A stretch of DNA of 64,000 bases from Limnoperna fortunei (lineage: Eukaryota > Mollusca > Bivalvia > Mytilida > Modiolidae): contig OX104117.1 of the NCBI GenBank assembly GCA_944474755.1, positions 71,214,926 through 71,278,925 of the forward strand. The letters are read 5' to 3'. The position numbers were made by a program, and so were the translations under genes. Positions within the stretch are counted from its first letter, which is position 1. Every line of letters begins with the position of its first letter. The notes under the pieces were generated by a model. That model did no database searches and was not told the DNA's origin. It was given only the letters and a program-made list of their open reading frames with translations. Positions 60,235 to 64,000 of this stretch are shown one piece after another.

Positions 60235-62395
60235 TACAGGCGTGACAACTCGTTTTTTATATTGCCCACTATACAGTATACACCATGGTTGCAGTTTTTC
60301 ATTCAGAAATTCACCACCATATGCCACAGATGTATTCTGCAGTATATCATGTTCTGTGCACTACATACTGTAACCCACTGTGGTCACCTATGTTGGATTT
60401 TCATTTTATTTTCATGCTTACACAATGAAAAAGTTTAAATGTTTTGATTTAATTTATAGATTTTGTTACTAAAGATGCCGTTTTAATACATTTGTTTGAA
60501 AACAAAATTAATCTGCGTTCTTGCTATCTATTCAGAATAACGAGAATACCTTAGCTTATTGTCATCTTACTTATGGGGGTTTTTAACATCCTTGACTACC
60601 GTAAAAGGGTCTCGCGCGGACTTCATATTGTCATTGATTTAGATTGACAATTATCCCGTAAAGTGTTCTAAAGGTTAAAACACTGCATTATGCCCTTGAA
60701 ATTTGTAAAGTATTTACAGCTGTGCTATTTTATTGTCAAAATTTCCCTGTCAGCGCCTATGATTAATGTTGCAACCCAGGGATTGGGAAGGCCACGCGCC
60801 ATGCGCAATCGGCGCTTTAGTGACTAAAATGGCCCATTGGTGAACAACAGGGAAGGGCCCGAGTGCGCGATAGTAATTTCAGCGACTACCTACACTTAGC
60901 GTAGAAATTTGAATTCCCGATACTAAAAATAGATTACTTTAAATACTCGTCCAATCAAATATCGTAATTGCCTACAATTCTTGGAACTCGTTTTAAAAAT
61001 AGAGGACTTTAAATACTCGTCCAATCAAATGGATTAAAGAAATAAAATTCTCGGAACTGATTTTAAAAATAGAAATTTACTAAGAAATTCACTCGAACTT
61101 TAATGTGATCGAAGTGAAATATAGTATAGTATTGAAGTGAAATATAGTATAGTATTGATTAACTAAACTGACAATAAATTTTATAAGTTTTCGATGCCGA
61201 GTATTCAGAATAATCTACTGTACTGATTGTTTTTTTAAATTAAATTGTCTCCGGTCGTGACGCGACGTTTTGCTTTTTTGGTGAGATCAATAACCGTTTG
61301 TCGCAAAGAAAATGATAAAATCATTTAATGAAAAAATAGATGTCACTATAACATTATGAAGAAATAATGGTCAAATAATACTTTTTTTTTTAATAACATA
61401 AAACGAGACAAAAAACAGACTTTTGAAAAGGAAAACATTTGTAGATTGTTGAAATTGTCTGCAAAACTGCATAATTAAAGAGTTTATTACTGATTGTTTT
61501 AAGCCTAAAATTTTTCAGATTTTTGGTTTGATGTTAAAAAAATGGCCCTTTAAAGTCTGTCAATGGCCCCATAATATAAAAAATGGCCCTTTGAATTGTT
61601 CTAAGATGGGGCCATTGTCCCATTATAAAAAAATCCTTCCCAATCACTGCAACCCCGTGAATTTTGACAGGATGTAAATTTTGTCCCATCTTAAATCAAT
61701 CCATTACCTAAGTATTGTCTATTATCATCAAGCACGTGCTCTCAAATATTACAATAAACTTGTGTATCATGTGTATTGTATAGTTTTAAAATCAACAGGT
61801 GAGCAAATGCCTCACAGATTTTTTTACGGTAAAATACCACATTACACAATAAATATGAGACTTGTAAAGAAATTTGTTTAAAAACTTTAAAATCAATACG
61901 ACTTACAAACAAAGCTAATCTACATTTAACATTTTTTTTTACAAATTTTCAACATTATTACTAAATGTCCCAGATATATCATTCCATGAATGATTTTCTA
62001 CCAGATTCGTATTTGGTGTTGAAAAAATTAAATCATGATATACATGTAGATTCAACCATAATAGTAATTTAGGCATTGAAAGCCTGTCACATCATCAGAA
62101 AAGACTTTAGTGGCATCCATACATTTTCTATAATATTACGACCTGACCTGATAATGTTTGCAAACAAAATTTTCGTATCAGCATGCAAATAAAAAAACAA
62201 AAAACATGCTGTTGTGAAAATTTGCCAACTATATTTATATATAAAAGTGTATGTGGACAAATAAGTTCTTTCGTCTTCAAAAATAATTTTACTCGGATTT
62301 TAACATATGTAAGTGACTGCATATTTTATTGTTTGATCAATAATATGTACAAGAATATAACAAAATGTCAAGATTTTTGTATTAAGAGAACTTAA
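60235..62395. repeat. Segmental duplication, copy 1 (interrupted)
   Basis: It shares an ordered series of segments with 62693-63982: GTGACAAC.CGTTTTTTATA, GAAATTCACCACCATA, AACAAAATTAATCTGCGTTC, CCCTGTCAGCGCCT, AAGCACGTGCTCTCAAA and CACAATAAATA.GAGACTTG. After removing the 873-bp insertion it is about 1.29 kb. Divergence is of the order of 10-20 percent by eye. No protein-coding gene was identified in it. Confidence 0.85.
60777..61649. mobile_element. 873-bp TIR insertion with CAACC duplication
   Basis: The left end CAGGGATTGGGAAGG and the complement of the right end CAGTGATTGGGAAGG are 14/15 alike. CAACC flanks both sides (60772-60776 and 61650-61654). The paralogous copy at 63150 has a single CAACC and no insert, so the empty site is visible. 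The interior has internal repeats (AAATACTCGTCCAATCAAAT twice, GAAGTGAAATATAGTATAG twice) and no transposase. Confidence 0.85.
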
Positions 62396-62692
62396 GCAAG
62401 CAGTGTTCTAGGATTTTTTTGCTAACTGAACTTTACACAGGAAAGGGTCTCTATAAACTGGCTTTCCCACATCTCAATGAAACTTTCCCACAAAGTTTTA
62501 ATGACGTGCTAATTTTTGAATTATTATTTAAATATATATGCAGATACAAATTGATGGGTTTTCTTTTTGTACTTACGGTACATTTATAAATTGGATACAA
62601 CAACTTTTGTGCAACTCTGTCTATGTATATAAAAGCAGGATAAACATTACAGATGCCAGAGGACATCAATTTAAATTAGTCAAGAAGAGATG
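62396..62692. other. Spacer between segmental duplication copies
   Basis: AT-rich DNA with no recognised feature; it separates the two ~1.3-kb copies. Confidence 0.5.
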
Positions 62693-63982
62693 TACAGACG
62701 TGACAACATGTTTTTTATATTGCCCACTATATACCGTGGTCGTGTTTTTTTCATTAAGAAATTCACCACCATACGCCACGGTGGTATTCTGCGGTACATC
62801 GTGTTATGTCCACTACATATCGTGACCCACCGTGTTGACCACGGTGGATTTTCAATTTCCTTTCATGCTTACACAGTGAAAAAATTAAAATGTTGCGATT
62901 TAATTTAGATATTTGTGTTAAAATATGCCGTTTTAATACGTTTGTTTGACAACAAAATTAATCTGCGTTCTGTTTATCTATGCATTATACAGAATACCTT
63001 AAAGTTTATTGTCACTGATTTGATTGACAATTATTCCCTTAACGTGTTCTAAAAGGTTAGAACACCGCATTTTGCCCTTAAAATTGTCAAAATCTTTGCT
63101 ATTCTATCGTCAAAATTTCCCTGTCAGCGCCTCTGATTAATGTTCCAACCGTTTGAACTTTTACCTGATGTAAATTGTGTCACACCTTAAATCGATCGAT
63201 TATCTAAGTATTGTCCAGTCATCATTTTTTCAAGCACGTGCTCTCAAACATTTCAATAAACTTGTGTATTGTATAATTTTATAATTAACAGGTGAACACG
63301 CGGCTTCACATTTTTAACGGTAAAGAAATAAGCACATTACACAATAAATACGAGACTTGTAAAGAAATACACAATAAATGCGAGACTTGTAAAGAAATTC
63401 GTTTTAAAAACGTCAAAATCAATATACGACTTAAAATGCTACATTTTCAAATTTTCTGAATTATTACTTAATATAAATGTCGCAGAATATATTGTTCCAC
63501 GAATGATTTTATACTCGATTCGTCGGTGTTGAACCACGTGTGATAAAAAAATACAATCCTGATATAGAATCAACCATAATAGTCGTTTCAGTGTTAAAAG
63601 CCTGACACATCATCAACTTTTGTTGTAGAAAAGACTTAAGTAGCATCCTTATAATTTCTATAATGTTACGACAAGACCCTATGTCCGCAAACAGACATTC
63701 GTATCGGCGCGCAAAAAAAAACCCAATAACAACAAAAAAACAAAAAAGAACAACAGAAAACAAACTTACATACTGTTGAGTAAATTCGGTCAATTATTTT
63801 ATATTGATATGAGTGTGGACAAATCAGTTCTTTCGTCTTCAAAAATAATTTTATTCCGATTTGTTTTGTTCATGTTATAACAGACGTAAGTAACTATGCA
63901 TATTTTATTGTTTGATCAATGTACCACAATACAACAAAATATTAAGAATAAGTATTTGTATTTAGAGAACTAAGGCAAGTCT
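62693..63982. repeat. Segmental duplication, copy 2 (uninterrupted)
   Basis: Direct-orientation paralogue of 60235-62395, lacking the 873-bp insert. It contains its own 31-bp tandem pair (ACACAATAAAT.CGAGACTTG at about 63337 and 63368) and GC-richer inverted motifs (CCACGGTGG / CCACCGTG). Sequence after about 63982 no longer matches copy 1. Confidence 0.85.
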
Positions 63983-64000
63983 AAAAGGGGTCTGATCTCG

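Noticed and set aside
60178..62908. Short frames in the segmental duplication (60178-60438, 62538-62825, 62690-62908)
   Set aside because: The paralogous copies do not keep a shared frame, so coding constraint is not supported.

Overview
This window looks like a scaffold piece from an animal nuclear genome, most probably a marine bivalve mollusc. The evidence is one intron-rich gene on the minus strand (12 coding exons with GT-AG introns, products recognisable as the general transcription factor subunit TAF6), AT-rich non-coding DNA, tRNA-derived SINEs, four copies of an element resembling the oyster 'pearl' / Helitron-type elements, and several TIR-type DNA transposons. No bacterial-type operons, RNA genes or CRISPR arrays were seen. 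The species cannot be fixed from sequence alone.

Layout. Bases 1-26475 are one uninterrupted satellite array of about 600 copies of a 44-bp monomer, broken only by a 200-N gap (8963-9162). The ~4 kb left of the gap is a noisy, indel-rich version of the ~3.8 kb right of it, so the gap probably hides a false duplication. Bases 26476-29640 are intergenic, with decayed repeats and one pearl-like element. Bases 29727-55464 (minus strand) hold a complete TAF6 gene of about 632 codons: histone fold (exons 1-2), linker (exon 3 and most of exon 4), HEAT-type TAF6-C domain (exons 5-11) and a Pro/Gln/Ser/Thr-rich tail (exon 12). Bases 55465-64000 are the upstream flank, with a pearl-like element only 110 bp before the start codon, a 162-bp palindrome, two small CAGGG-ended TIR elements and a ~1.3-kb segmental duplication.

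The most striking observation is inside TAF6. At five exon ends, a short segment spanning the exon/intron boundary, with its splice site, has been tandemly duplicated into the adjoining intron. These are the exon 1 donor (decayed copies), exon 4 donor (2 copies), exon 8 donor (about 100 copies of 53 bp, 5.2 kb), exon 10 acceptor (3 copies of 87 bp) and exon 11 donor (about 18 copies of 49 bp, later split by a MITE with a TA target duplication). Tandem arrays built from a gene's own splice junctions, five times in one gene, are not something I know as a described phenomenon. The arrays line the introns with decoy splice sites. Where I could follow the reading frame (exons 8 and 10), decoy use would bring in a stop codon. 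A SINE in intron 9 shows the same behaviour at its insertion junction, which suggests a general local slippage or microhomology process.
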